Assembly: GCA_024644235.1 (NCBI GenBank)
Contig: JAHELJ010000003.1
Location: 124,001-188,000, forward strand
Origin: Lewinellaceae bacterium
GTDB lineage: Bacteria; Bacteroidota; Bacteroidia; Chitinophagales; Saprospiraceae
Length of the DNA: 64,000 nucleotides
Direction: 5' to 3'
Below, one piece after another: positions 18,075 to 29,100 of this stretch. The notes beneath the pieces are model-generated. The model made no database searches, had not been told where the DNA came from, and saw nothing but the letters and a program-made list of their open reading frames with translations. Every line of letters starts with the position of its first letter. The stretch's first letter is position 1. The position numbers and the translations under genes are program-made.

Positions 18075-19730
18075 TCATTGTTTCGTTCCAATCAAGCTAG
18101 CATAGCGATGGCCGGTTTCACGACTCCATTCGACTATGAAATCCTTCATGTTATCGACTACCTCCCGGTAGGATTCGTCACCAATTAGATTGTTCAACTC
18201 TCCCGGATCTGCTTCCAGGTCATACAGTTCATCGACATCGCTACTGAGCCAATGATATACATACTTATACCTCTGGCTCCGGCACATGATAACTTTGCCG
18301 CCATGATTTGAGGTGTGTATCTCTGCGAAGACAGCCGGGCGATGTTGTGCAACTTGATCCTTTAGGAAAGGCAGCAGCGATTTACCATCGATCTCCGCAG
18401 GAACAGCGATACCAGCAGCATCCAGTATAGTGGGAAGTAGGTCAACTGAGGAGGCCAGTTCCTTGATTCGCAGCCCTTGAAACTCACCTCCAGGAAGGCT
18501 GATAATTGCCGGCACCCGAAAGAGTTCTTCGTAAGCATTACTGCCTAGTTTGAAAATCATACCGTGTCCTGCAACCATATCTCCGTGATCGCTGGTAAAA
18601 ATGATAATGGTATTATCCCATTGACCGGTTTCTTTTAGCAACCGGAAGACCTGACCAATGCGATTATCGATGTAGGCACAATATCCCCAATACCGCCGGA
18701 TGTAGTCTTTGTACTGATCTTCACTCCATTGGCCCAGCACATACTGTAATTCTGTTTTCTTCTGAGCAATTGGTTTTCCTTCGAGGCTATCAATCAAATT
18801 GTGTGGAAGGTCTACATCTTCCAGTGAGTGGAGGGTATCCCAGGGTTGGGGAGGAGATACCGGTAGGTGGGGACCGAAGTACGACAGTACTGCAGCCCAA
18901 GGGCGTTCGCTTTTTTGATGTTCCAGGATAAAAGTTTTAGTTTCTTCAGTGAAGAAATGAGCCATGTGATAATCTTCTCCCAATCTGGAGTACATGTGCT
19001 CTCCTTCAGGTGCTGATTGCAGTGCGTCGTGATTCCCAGCCGTAAGGGCAAAGGAGTCCTGTCCATGGCTGATCAGCCAATCCTTGTACTGGCGCCAACC
19101 TCCAGCCCAGACTCTAAATCCCAATTGAGGGAAATCTTCACCCACTCCCCCATCTTTCCTTTGCAACAGCCAGCCCGAATCCCCCTCGATCCGCTCGTAA
19201 TGCCAATATTGGGTGATGTCCTCACCCACAGGATCGGCGGGAGTGGTATCATGCATGTAATCGATTCCATCTCCATCTTGCCTCCCCACGTACATCGAAC
19301 CCCCAAGATGGGCCTTCCCAAAATAACCGGTATGGTAATCTGCTGCTGCAAACAAGTGGCCAAGGCTCTGAATGGAAGTATCCATCCAAACATTATTGGT
19401 AAAAACATTGTGGTTGTGCAGATAGCGACCACTCAGAATCGACGCACGCGATGGACTACACGGGAAAGCAGCGATATAGAAGTTCTCCAATACCACCCCC
19501 TCCGCTCCCAATTGGTCAAGGTTTGGGGTGTGAATCTTATCATTCCCGTATACTCCCACGCAGTTGAAGGGCTGTTGATCTGTCATAATGAAGAGTAAGT
19601 TTGGCTTCTTGTCCCCGTTTGAGGTACAACCATTGAGACCACAACAAATGAGAATGCATATCATCAATCCCTTCCAGGATTGGAAAAATCTTTTCAGCGC
19701 ATCTATTCGATCTTTCAAATTTCTTTTCAT
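18075..19730 (-). CDS. Lipoprotein sulfatase (formylglycine-type)
   Basis: A 551-residue S1-family sulfatase with a lipoprotein signal (GLNGC, Cys35) after a charged n-region. The formylglycine signature is C91-S-P-S-R in [17 protein letters not shown]. Metal-binding segments are [12 protein letters not shown] at the N-terminus and [16 protein letters not shown] in the middle. It differs clearly from its neighbour (SDH-GD versus SDN-GP type), so the two belong to different subfamilies and probably attack different sulfate positions. It starts 37 bp after the PIG-L stop and ends 28 bp before the second sulfatase start, consistent with one transcript. Export to the periplasm or cell surface is expected. 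Confidence 0.93.
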   Translation of the reverse strand: MKRNLKDRIDALKRFFQSWKGLMICILICCGLNGCTSNGDKKPNLLFIMTDQQPFNCVGVYGNDKIHTPNLDQLGAEGVVLENFYIAAFPCSPSRASILSGRYLHNHNVFTNNVWMDTSIQSLGHLFAAADYHTGYFGKAHLGGSMYVGRQDGDGIDYMHDTTPADPVGEDITQYWHYERIEGDSGWLLQRKDGGVGEDFPQLGFRVWAGGWRQYKDWLISHGQDSFALTAGNHDALQSAPEGEHMYSRLGEDYHMAHFFTEETKTFILEHQKSERPWAAVLSYFGPHLPVSPPQPWDTLHSLEDVDLPHNLIDSLEGKPIAQKKTELQYVLGQWSEDQYKDYIRRYWGYCAYIDNRIGQVFRLLKETGQWDNTIIIFTSDHGDMVAGHGMIFKLGSNAYEELFRVPAIISLPGGEFQGLRIKELASSVDLLPTILDAAGIAVPAEIDGKSLLPFLKDQVAQHRPAVFAEIHTSNHGGKVIMCRSQRYKYVYHWLSSDVDELYDLEADPGELNNLIGDESYREVVDNMKDFIVEWSRETGHRYASLIGTKQ

Positions 19731-19767
19731 CCTATTACCTTTTCAAGTTTGTCTACCGGGAAAACGG

Positions 19768-20736
19768 TTATCGTGCATGTTCTTCGATATACCGTTCCAA
19801 TTTCGATTCCCTTGGTCCACGATAATAGAAACATTCAGCCCACTCCAAATCATATTTCTCGCCCAGTTCCCGATCAGAAGGAATACCGCGTAACCTATCT
19901 GAATCGATGTCGAGCATGATATGCTTAATGTAGTTCAGATTGGCCTCTTCATCAGTACTCCCAAGGATATCAAGCGATTTCCCTTCTTTAGCTAATCCTG
20001 TCTTAAGCCGTGACCCATTTTCTCCTCCCGGTCCCTGCGTCACATTTGCCCGATTAGCTGCTACTTTGGTATCGATATGCCGGCTGATATCGACAATCCG
20101 ATTGACTAATTGAGGCCCTCTAGCGAAATAGTATAACTCGCTTACTGTGTGCGGTGATAAACCTGCATCAAAATGCTCCGGATAATCCAGTCGACCACCG
20201 GACATCCACCGGGCTGCTTCTACCGCTTTGGCCGTGACATAGTGATCAGGGTTTTCCTCGTAGTGCCCCCAAGGATCATAACTAACAATGGTATCGATCT
20301 TCAACAACCGAATGAGAAAAATCAATCTTGCTCTCAGTTCAACAATACTGATATTGTCCATACGGTGATTGCGGTAACCCAGGTCGTACACTTTGGACAA
20401 GCCCAATGCTTGGGCTACTGCCTCATTGTCCTTCTCATTGTTTAAGATCACTTCACCTGGAGTAGTCCCCACTCCGGCATGGTCGTCATTGGTAGTACGA
20501 ATCAGGTAGCCGGTATAACCTTCGCTAATAAGCTTGGCAACCGTGCCTCCTGCGAAGATGGGAATATCATCACAGTGGGGTTGGATAGCTGCGAGGACCT
20601 TGCCTGCATGAGGCTGACCTTCCACACTTCTTTCGATCACCAGCTCTTCTTCAGGAACAAAGGTGCGTTGTCGAAGGGATGACGGCATGAAAGGCAGGGC
20701 AAAGCTACTTTGTAAGAAATCTCGTCTTTCCATCAC
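19768..20736 (-). CDS. PIG-L family deacetylase (exported)
   Basis: A 322-residue LmbE/PIG-L zinc hydrolase. The zinc motif is AAIQPHCDDIPIFAGGT (the family's HxDD), and the second zinc histidine is in NPDHYVTAKAVEAARW. The N-terminus MERRDFLQSSFALPF resembles a Tat-type signal with a weak hydrophobic core, which fits export beside two lipoprotein sulfatases. The family removes N-acetyl groups from amino sugars or other amides. In this operon a natural substrate would be an N-acetylated, sulfated glycan, which is inference. A broken second copy of its C-terminus lies at 16388-16485. Confidence 0.9.
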   Translation of the reverse strand: MMERRDFLQSSFALPFMPSSLRQRTFVPEEELVIERSVEGQPHAGKVLAAIQPHCDDIPIFAGGTVAKLISEGYTGYLIRTTNDDHAGVGTTPGEVILNNEKDNEAVAQALGLSKVYDLGYRNHRMDNISIVELRARLIFLIRLLKIDTIVSYDPWGHYEENPDHYVTAKAVEAARWMSGGRLDYPEHFDAGLSPHTVSELYYFARGPQLVNRIVDISRHIDTKVAANRANVTQGPGGENGSRLKTGLAKEGKSLDILGSTDEEANLNYIKHIMLDIDSDRLRGIPSDRELGEKYDLEWAECFYYRGPRESKLERYIEEHAR

Positions 20737-20757
20737 TTAATTGTTTTGCTGGAGTCC

Positions 20758-21873
20758 TCAAAATTTTCCCAGGATTGATCGAATTGCCGGTTCATATGCA
20801 TCTGCATAGCGGACCATGCCCAGGTCGTTGGGATGAGAACCATCAGTGGCTCCTTCACCATCAAACCCCAGTAGCTTATCACCAGCCAGGTAGTAGAGAT
20901 TATTTATGCCATCCGCTAATAATTCCTGATAACTTTCATTCAGGGCATGACGGCTGGTCCGGTGCCTTTCCTGGCGACGGGGGAAAAATGCGCTATTCGT
21001 GAAGCTTCTGTCTTCTACCAGCAAGATAGGAGTCGCTTGCCGGGCTAATCGCAATTGCCTGACCAACGGGGCAGCCCGCTCACTCACGGTTTGTTCATTC
21101 ATATTGGGAAGGCAATCAATAGCGTACAGGCAAGGATCAAGCTCAGTGAGAAGAGCACCCACTTCCTGCTCCATCCGGCCATTACCCGAAAAACCCAGAT
21201 TGATCACCGGCTTTTTTAGTCTTCGGCTGAGGATCGATGAAATCGACATGCCGGGCCGGGAGGCACAAGCTCCATGCATAATCGAAGTCCCGTAAAAAAC
21301 TATGGGTTTTTCCCGACGCGGATCAATCGGTGTCCAGGATGCACCTGCGTTGATCCCAATCTCCAGATTATCCACACCGTTATAAAGTGGCAGGTACAAC
21401 CGATACGTTCTCTCGCCAGGAGCAAGGTCTTTTGCCAGCTCAGCTTCAACACTTTGTTCCTCCGGTCTGGCTACCGATACCCATCGTTCCACACCCAATT
21501 CATCCTCGGCATACAGGTCCACCCCACTCACCCCGGTGGCAGGCATATGGGACATCGCCAGATTTTCAGAATACAACTGATAGCGCACCTGGATCTCTTT
21601 CGAATCTGTGGCGAACCGAACGCTCATTCCTGCCGAATGTCGGGAGAGATCCCACACCGCCTGCCTAACCAGCTCCTCTGCTTTGCCGGGCAGTCGATCA
21701 TAGTAGCGCTTAGTGTTTTGCCAGCCCTTTCCTTCCACCCCCCAGCTTTCCACATCATACCATACTATATCAGCAGACCGTGCGGCTTGTCCTGCCAAGG
21801 ATTTAATGGCAATGGATGAACCACATATGGTTAGTGTCAGATTTCTTGAAAAGCTACGACGGGAGATCATCAT
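20758..21873 (-). CDS. SGNH/GDSL esterase with N-terminal beta domain (exported)
   Basis: A 371-residue secreted hydrolase. The Tat-like start MISRRSFSRNLTLTICG precedes an all-beta N-terminal domain (about 35-180). The SGNH core follows: block I IVFYGTSIMHGACAS with nucleophile Ser in GTS; block II NLGFSGNGRMEQE; block III near LPNMNEQTV; and the catalytic Asp-His pair in DGSHPNDLG. This two-domain layout is common for carbohydrate esterases of Bacteroidota polysaccharide clusters, which remove acetyl groups. It is the first gene of the operon, 21 bp before the PIG-L gene. Substrate is not known. Confidence 0.88.
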   Translation of the reverse strand: MMISRRSFSRNLTLTICGSSIAIKSLAGQAARSADIVWYDVESWGVEGKGWQNTKRYYDRLPGKAEELVRQAVWDLSRHSAGMSVRFATDSKEIQVRYQLYSENLAMSHMPATGVSGVDLYAEDELGVERWVSVARPEEQSVEAELAKDLAPGERTYRLYLPLYNGVDNLEIGINAGASWTPIDPRREKPIVFYGTSIMHGACASRPGMSISSILSRRLKKPVINLGFSGNGRMEQEVGALLTELDPCLYAIDCLPNMNEQTVSERAAPLVRQLRLARQATPILLVEDRSFTNSAFFPRRQERHRTSRHALNESYQELLADGINNLYYLAGDKLLGFDGEGATDGSHPNDLGMVRYADAYEPAIRSILGKF

Positions 21874-22088
21874 TGTATAGGAATTTGACGTTACAATTTA
21901 ATGAATTGAACCAGGTGAAATGGGACAGAAATTTCTGTCAGGACTTAGAAGTGGATTAAAGTGAGTCAAAATCACCCGTTTGGGTGAAGAAGGCCAGGTC
22001 TCTAAGCTATTTTGTATTATCACTATTCGAGGGACATCTAATCCATATTCATATGAAGTACAAACTTGAACAAATGAACCCTGTAGCA

Positions 22089-24563
22089 ATGAAGTTCCTA
22101 CTGACTCTGTTTTTCTTGGTCACTTTATGGCATATATCATCTGCTCAACTTAATGCCTGGGTAGGTCTGGATGGAGATTGGAATATTGGTGCCAACTGGA
22201 GCCAGGGCACCGTACCAGACGCCATGGATTCGGTAGTCATCGACTCCAATACAGTGACCATCCCGTCGGGATTCCAGGCAGTGGGAAAGTACATTTTGAC
22301 AAAGCTAGGCAGTAGCCTGGTCATCGCTGACAATGGCTCGCTTTCTATTGCCGGTTCTACCAACGATCCGGCTATCCTGATTGGGAGCTTCACTAACAAT
22401 GGGCTGCTTCACATCGATGGAAGCACTGCTGGAAATAATCTAGGCCTGAGATTTGGCGGTTTATCGGTTAATAATGATTCCATTATCCTGGTCAATGCAA
22501 ATGGACTGACGAACGGAGGCACTCTGGAAAACAACGGGCTGATCGAAATTGGATTGTTTTCCCAAATGCAAGTATCTGCGGTTCAGAACAGTCTCAAACT
22601 GACAAATAATGGTACCATCGTCGTCAATGGTACAAATGCTACCAGTTCCAACGGACTGATTTCACTCGATACCCTTATCAATACGGGTACTATCTCTATC
22701 GAGAATATTGATGGTTCTCAGGCTCATGGTATCCGCAATGAAGGGTACTTACACAATTCTGGCTGGATCTTTATCAATGAAATTCTCGGTAGTTCAGCTA
22801 ATGGCATCCAGAATCGTGACACTATTGTCAATGCTGGTAAGATCACCGTTGAGAATGTTTTTCTATTTAACAATATCGACTGCACACAACCTGGTGCTGG
22901 CATTTTCAATGAGGACTCCATTTGTATTAAGAATGATCCGACTTACGAATCGACAGGGATTGACATTTTTGCTCCGGACAACTTTTTAATCAATATGCAA
23001 GGTGGAAGTATCATCATTGAGGGAATCAATGGAGCCGCTACTGAGGGGATCCATAATGGGGGAGATCTCACCAATCATGGGAAGATCACTATTCTTAATC
23101 AGAGCGAAAGGCTTGGCATTATCAATGTTGAGACTTTTATCAATCATGATACCATTGAGTTTGTCAATTTCTCCGGTCTGACAGGCATAAGCAATGGCGA
23201 TGTCTTTTGTAACGAAAGTCAAGGCAAGCTGCTCTTTAAAAACTTCAGCGGAACAGCTATTGATAATAATGACACCCTGAAAAACCATGGCTTAATCCTG
23301 ATGGACACATTTACTTCCAGCACGCTTTTTCAGACATCAAATAGTCTGTTCTATAACAACGGCATGGTTTCGATCCAAAATGATCAAAATGTGACGACAC
23401 CCTTTTTTAACAAGACCAATGGTCATGTACACAATGATACGGCAGGGGTATTGAGCTTCCGCAATCTTACTATGAGTCAAGCTTTGAATAATTCTGCAAC
23501 GATGACCAACGATGGTCTAGTTGAGATTATAGATGGAACTTCAGATCAGAACAAGATCAATATGCCTAATGCCGCCTCTCAGCTAACCAACAATGGAGAT
23601 ATCATTTTGACAAATCTAGGTGGGGTTGGTTTTTCACTATCGAATGCTATTTCTTTAGTGAACGCAGATAGTGGTTTAATTCGAATCGACTCGATCAGCG
23701 GGTCGTTCATGCGAGGGATTGTGGGCTTCAATTCCGAGATAGTAAATAGCGGTAGATTAGAGATTTCGAACAATTTCAGTAGCGATGCCATCAACATCTC
23801 GGGCACGTCTTCACTTACCAATGATGGCTACATCACTCTTTCAAATATCGCAGGATCTGGTGTTTGGGCAAGCGCCTCGGTAACGAACAAAGAATGCGGA
23901 ATTATTTCATTGGATAAAGAGTTACGGGTGATCGGAAGTGGAGTGTTTACCAATAGGGGTTCCATTTTTCAAAACTACAACGGTGGGAATATCTTTAGTA
24001 ATCCCGGCATCTCTAGTGGATTGTTGATCGATCGTCAAGAGAGCTTCAACGGAGCTAACTATACCAATAACGGCCTTCTATTCATCGACTTTACAGATAC
24101 TGTCAATTGTTTGGACACGATATTCAATATTTCAGCAGGACCAAATGATAGTACGATCGCGGCTAGTCCAAATGTTTACTTAGATGAAGACAAAACGATA
24201 GTCGCGGGAACCATTGACCTCACAAATAACTGGATCGTTCTGTCTGAGCCTTCAGCTTCAGCCACTGCTGTCTATGCAGAATTTACTTTCTCCTCCGGGT
24301 GTAAGAAAGTGTTACCCCTATCTCTGGAAAACCCGGTTGAACCCTGTGGAAGCATCAACATCTGGACAGGCAATATCTCCTCGGATTGGCATGTTGCCGG
24401 AAACTGGTCGCTGAACGCCATTCCTATTGCCTCAGATGATGTCCTTATCCCCAATGGATCGACTGTCGTGATCCAATCTGGTATGACCGGTCTTGCGGCT
24501 GTCTTGACCGTGGATATCAATGCCAGCTTCACCGTGGATGGTGAGTTAGATGTGCAGAATTAA
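22089..24563 (+). CDS. Large repeat surface protein, possibly truncated at the C-terminus
   Basis: About 824 residues. The ATG at 22089 gives a clean signal peptide (MKFLLTLFFLVTLWHISSAQ); in-frame ATGs at 21984, 22053 and 22074 are alternatives. The body is rich in Asn, Gly, Ile and short beta repeats of the form LxNxGxIxI (LTNNGDIILTN, FTNRGSIFQNY), typical of a beta-helix adhesin. The N-terminal domain begins AWVGLDGDWNIGANWS, and near the C-terminus the same type of domain restarts (IWTGNISSDWHVAGNWS) but stops after about 65 residues at ELDVQN. No T9SS or T5 sorting domain is seen. The stop is followed at once by heptamer-repeat DNA. Likely an extracellular protein; function unknown. Confidence 0.8.
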   Translation: MKFLLTLFFLVTLWHISSAQLNAWVGLDGDWNIGANWSQGTVPDAMDSVVIDSNTVTIPSGFQAVGKYILTKLGSSLVIADNGSLSIAGSTNDPAILIGSFTNNGLLHIDGSTAGNNLGLRFGGLSVNNDSIILVNANGLTNGGTLENNGLIEIGLFSQMQVSAVQNSLKLTNNGTIVVNGTNATSSNGLISLDTLINTGTISIENIDGSQAHGIRNEGYLHNSGWIFINEILGSSANGIQNRDTIVNAGKITVENVFLFNNIDCTQPGAGIFNEDSICIKNDPTYESTGIDIFAPDNFLINMQGGSIIIEGINGAATEGIHNGGDLTNHGKITILNQSERLGIINVETFINHDTIEFVNFSGLTGISNGDVFCNESQGKLLFKNFSGTAIDNNDTLKNHGLILMDTFTSSTLFQTSNSLFYNNGMVSIQNDQNVTTPFFNKTNGHVHNDTAGVLSFRNLTMSQALNNSATMTNDGLVEIIDGTSDQNKINMPNAASQLTNNGDIILTNLGGVGFSLSNAISLVNADSGLIRIDSISGSFMRGIVGFNSEIVNSGRLEISNNFSSDAINISGTSSLTNDGYITLSNIAGSGVWASASVTNKECGIISLDKELRVIGSGVFTNRGSIFQNYNGGNIFSNPGISSGLLIDRQESFNGANYTNNGLLFIDFTDTVNCLDTIFNISAGPNDSTIAASPNVYLDEDKTIVAGTIDLTNNWIVLSEPSASATAVYAEFTFSSGCKKVLPLSLENPVEPCGSINIWTGNISSDWHVAGNWSLNAIPIASDDVLIPNGSTVVIQSGMTGLAAVLTVDINASFTVDGELDVQN

Positions 24564-24583
24564 AGCCAATGTGATGAAGGGAG

Positions 24584-24804
24584 AGATAAACGTTCAACGG
24601 GAGTGAGGTAAAGGATACGGGAAAGGGTACAAAGGGCCAAAGTGGTCAAAAAGGTAAAAGGGATTAACGGTCAGGGTCAAGGGCGAAAGGTTAAAGGTTG
24701 ACCTTGCCTAGCAGTTTCAGGAATTACCGATTACCAACAACCTATGACCGATTTCCGATTACCATGTCCTGTCCAATGACCAATTACCGATTACCAACAA
24801 CCGG
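24584..24804. repeat. Composite heptamer-repeat block overlapping the end of the tolC-like gene
   Basis: Purine-rich loose heptamers (24584-24690) precede a module GTTAAAGGTTGACCTTGCCT at 24690, also found at 13429. A clean tract follows from 24721: GAATTAC, CGATTAC, CAACAAC, CTATGAC, CGATTTC, CGATTAC, CATGTCC, a 4-base slip, CAATGAC, CAATTAC, CGATTAC, CAACAAC. The last four units lie inside or over the 3-prime end of the TolC-like gene, whose final codons and stop (24784-24801) are made of repeat sequence. Confidence 0.8.
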
Positions 24805-26124
24805 TTGTGGTCCTAACAGCTGCCCTGATATTCGCATCAGTTCCAGCTCGGCGAGCTTGGCCTGATTACGAGCCAATATGACTTGCTCTTTTGCCCGCTG
24901 CCAGTTGAGCTGGGCAGTACGAAATTGCAGGCTGTTGATCTGGCCGGCACGGAGGGCTTCCTGATTTTGTCGCAAGTTGAGCTCGGCAGCAGCGACATTG
25001 TTTTGTTGGAGGCGCCATAGTTCGAGGGCCTGCTGATAATTGTCGAAGGCAATATATAAGTCGCGTCGTAGATCTTGTTGAATCCGGTCGAGATTCATCT
25101 CGGAAAGCTCCCGTTGAATCTTGGCCACTTCCAATTGCTGGCGACGTAATTTACCATCGTAGATAGGCATCTGTACATTAATGGTGCCGGCAGGACCAAG
25201 GGTGCGTTGAGATCGCAGGAAGCTCGCCTGACTGGTTTGCCGATTATAGCCATATGAGGCAGCCAGTTGTACGAGCGGGTAGAAGGCCGCCTCACTGCGC
25301 TTTATTTCAAGATCACTGACATCGATTTCCCACTGAGCCATCTGGTACGCTACGTTCGATGACAGCGTGGCCTGCCAGAGCCACTCCAAATCAAGAGATT
25401 CATCTAGTGTTAGTGAATCCTGAGTCTGCCATTCGCGAGCAGGGTCCCAGCCTGCCAATCGATTGATTTGTTGGAAGATGGTGTTGGTCTGATTCTGTAC
25501 CTGGATCAACAGCGCCGAGTCCTGGTTCAGTGATACTATCGCATCCAGCAAATTCACCCGGTTGGTCTGACCGTAATCCACCATCAGTTGGGTACGGCGT
25601 ATCCGTTCCTCTGAGGTTTCTATACTCTCCCGGATGGTCTGCTGTTGCTGACGAAGAGATATCAAATTTGTGTAGAAATTGATCAGCTGCACCAGTATCC
25701 CTTCCGATTGCAAAAGCGTCTGAAGGTTTGCCAGATCGATCTGCTTGTTAAGGATTTCAAAGGTGTATCTACCCCGATAGCCGTCAAACAGGTTGTAGGT
25801 GGCCTGGACGGCAGCATTGTAGAGCCAAGATTCGGCACCTGACCGGTCAACTGCTGGTATGGCATCAGTAGCAAATTCGATCTTTGTACTGCTGTTCTGA
25901 TAAGTGATACCTCCATTCACATTTACCTGAGGGACTTGACCGGCTGCTGCTTTGGTAGCTTGCGTCTCAGTGATATCCACACTTTTTTGGACGATCCTTA
26001 TGTCCAGGTTCTCCTGCAGCACCTGCTCCACCAAGGCATCAAGGGAAATCACCTCCTGGGAATGAAGAGCATGACCGCAAGTAAACAGTAGAATGCCAAA
26101 AATTATCTGAATTGATTTCTTCAT
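24784..26124 (-). CDS. TolC-like outer-membrane efflux protein
   Basis: A 446-residue OEP/TolC-family protein with signal peptide MKKSIQIIFGILLFTCGHALHSQ. Two copies of the helical-hairpin repeat are visible, with long Gln/Leu-rich coiled-coil stretches (for example ILVQLINFYTNLISLRQQQ and LRAGQINSLQFRTAQLNWQ). It forms the outer-membrane channel of the tripartite pump encoded just upstream: the RND gene ends 3 bp before its start. The last codons (VVGNR, stop) are formed from heptamer-repeat DNA shared with the adjacent intergenic tract, so the natural C-terminus may have been replaced. Confidence 0.93.
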   Translation of the reverse strand: MKKSIQIIFGILLFTCGHALHSQEVISLDALVEQVLQENLDIRIVQKSVDITETQATKAAAGQVPQVNVNGGITYQNSSTKIEFATDAIPAVDRSGAESWLYNAAVQATYNLFDGYRGRYTFEILNKQIDLANLQTLLQSEGILVQLINFYTNLISLRQQQQTIRESIETSEERIRRTQLMVDYGQTNRVNLLDAIVSLNQDSALLIQVQNQTNTIFQQINRLAGWDPAREWQTQDSLTLDESLDLEWLWQATLSSNVAYQMAQWEIDVSDLEIKRSEAAFYPLVQLAASYGYNRQTSQASFLRSQRTLGPAGTINVQMPIYDGKLRRQQLEVAKIQRELSEMNLDRIQQDLRRDLYIAFDNYQQALELWRLQQNNVAAAELNLRQNQEALRAGQINSLQFRTAQLNWQRAKEQVILARNQAKLAELELMRISGQLLGPQPVVGNR

Positions 26125-26127
26125 ATC

Positions 26128-29100
26128 CTACCCTTCTACTTGATCCTCTTTTACAGCTGCCTCCAACTGTTCCCTGACTGGTTTCTTCCCATTCCACAAC
26201 CAGTAAGAATAGTATTTGAGATCACTGAAATACAATAATATACTTGGCAATAAAAACCAGGTCAGGAAGGTGGCGAAAGCCAATCCATAGGCCAGTGAGA
26301 TGGCCATCGGAACCAGGAACTGGGCCTGGAAACTTTTCTCTAGAATGAGAGGAGAAAGGCCTGCTACCGTCGTCACACTAGTCAACAGGATGGGTCGGAA
26401 GCGCTCAAGACCCGTCCGGTATAGAGCCTCCTTGTAGGGCAACCCTTCCTTCAGTTTGCCATTTAATGTTGTGATATATACGAGAGAATCGTTTACCAGT
26501 ACACCGATCAATGCAATGATGCCTAGAGCGGACAAGATACCCAGTTGGGCTCCGTGCACCCAATGGCCGACAATGACTCCGACGATACTGAATGGAATCA
26601 ACGAAAGCACTGCCATCGTCTGTGTAGCCGAACGGAATACCAGAGCAATAATGGCAAAGGTGAGGATCAACAAAATTGGCATCACCCGCTGGGCTGATAT
26701 GGCTGTCTTAGCCGACTCACGACTCTGTCCCTCGAAGCCCGCCTTCACTCCCCGGTATTCTGCCAGCAGGGGTGCGAGCATCTCATCCTCGATCTGAGCT
26801 ACTAGATCAGGTACCGATACCTGGTCGTTGGCGATCTCCGACTCGACCTTAATTTCGCGGAATCCATCCACGTGATTGATCGCTAAGGGACCCCGGGAAA
26901 TTTCTAATTCAGCCAGTTCTGACAGTGGATATTCCTGGCCCGGCCCCAGTCGGATTTTCATGTTTTCCAATGCATCCAGGTTGGAGCGGTAGTCCTCCCG
27001 ATAGCGCACCCATATCTTCACCTCATCCCCTCCTACCTGAAGATTCTGCACTTCTGAGCCATAAAAGCCGGACCGCACCTGATTCATGAGCACTCCCAGT
27101 GGTATGCCTAATTGTTCAGCTTTCGGCTTCAAGCGCAGAATGACTTCTTTCTTGCCCAACAAATCTGAATCCGTGACATCTTTAAGATCTGGCATACCGT
27201 TCATCTTATCTTTGAGGATGGTCTTCACAGTCCGTAGCTCATAAATATCATCTCCGGTCAGTGAAATGCTAATCGGTTTGCCAAAAGGTGAATCGGTCGT
27301 GAAAATCACAGACTCTGCTCCATCGATCTGACCTACCTGATCCCGGATCATTCCCACCAAAGCAAAGCTTCGCACGGATCGCTCTTTGGCATCTTGCAGG
27401 AGTATATTCACCCTTCCTTGATTAGCCAGTGGACCCAATTGCACCTCTACTTTTTCGATGAGCTCCTTACCCAAATTGCCCTCGCGATTGTCTGAAGAGA
27501 CCCGCCTGGCCGCTGCCTCAATTAAATCCAATTTTTCCTTTGTAATAGTTTCCCGAGTACCAAAAGGCATGTCAAGTCGCACAATAATATTGTCCTGCTC
27601 GATCACCGGGAAGAAGGTGGTCTTCACTTTACCAGCCGAGACCAAACCAATGGTCAAGATCATGCCAGCAATGGACATGGCAATTGCAGAAAACTTATGC
27701 TCAATTATAAATCGAAGCACCGGACTGTAGATCTTATATGTTAAGAATTTCAACAGTCTATTCGAAAACTGCAGAAGGAGGTTTGGTTTCAGCCCCCGCT
27801 CCAGTGCTCTCGAATGCGCCACGTGGGCAGGAAGGATAAACAAGGCTTCGATCAGGGACACCAGCAAGGTGGTTATCACCACAAAAGAGATGTCACTGAA
27901 GATGTCGCCAACTCCCCCTTCGAGGAAAAAGAATAGCGAGAAAACGATTACCGTGGTGAGAATCGCAGAAATGATCGAAGTAAGAACCTGGAAAGTCCCC
28001 TTCTTCGCCGCTTCAATACGGTCATAACCCTGCTCATAGTACTTGTAAATATTTTCTGCCACGATCACTCCGTCATCCACCAGGATGCCTATGACGATGA
28101 TCATTCCAAATAGAGAAATTGCATTGATAGTATAACCAAATGCGTAGAAAAGGATGAACATACTTAAAAAAGAAATGGGTATTCCCAATGCCACCCAAAA
28201 AGCCAATCGGTAATGCAGGAAAAGCGCGAGTAAAATGAGTATTAAAAATGCACCTATCAATCCATTCTTGATTAACAAATCCAAGCGTTCCTGTAACGTC
28301 ACCGAGAAATCCTGAATCACTGTGGAGACTACTTCGTCTTGATTGGATTCGAGATCCTCCAAATATCTTCTGGCAGTCTCCACCGCTAGAAACACATCCT
28401 CCTCGGTGGTGGTCGATACATTGATGATGGCAGCAGGTTCACCATTGACAAAGCTCCGGGATGGATTATCTGCCCAGCGGTCAGTCACCTGTGCTACATC
28501 CGACAGTCTGAGGGTCATTCCCGTATGGGAACTGCGTACCGGGATATCGAGAAGACCAGCTGCGCTAACCTGCTTCGATTTTGCTCTCAAGATCAACTCC
28601 TCTTCCTGCGTTTTAATCGTACCGGCAGTCAAGTCCAAATTAGCCTGAAAAACCGCATTGCTGATTTCCGTGAAGGTCAGTTGATAGCGACGCATGCTTG
28701 TCTCATCGACGGCAATTTCGATCTCCCTGTCCGGATAACCACTGACCGAGACCTGGGAGATCCCGTCGCTTCTGCGCAGATCTTCCACCGTCTTATCAGC
28801 AATCTCTTTTAGACGTTCCAAGGACACATCTCCACTCAAGGCAAAACTGAGGGCGAAGTTGAATATTTCAAACTTGTAGATAATCGGAGCCTCCATGTCT
28901 GATGGGAAGTTGCTCACCTTATCGATGGCATTCTTGATCTCCTGAACGATCACATTTTCATCTACCCCCGATCTGAGTTCAACCGTTAGCTGGGCGAAGT
29001 TCTCCTGAGATCTTGAAAGCACCCGGTCAATCCCTTCAACCCCTTTGAGGTTTTCTTCAATTTTAAAAACGATGCCTTCTTCAATTTCACTTGGGGAGGC

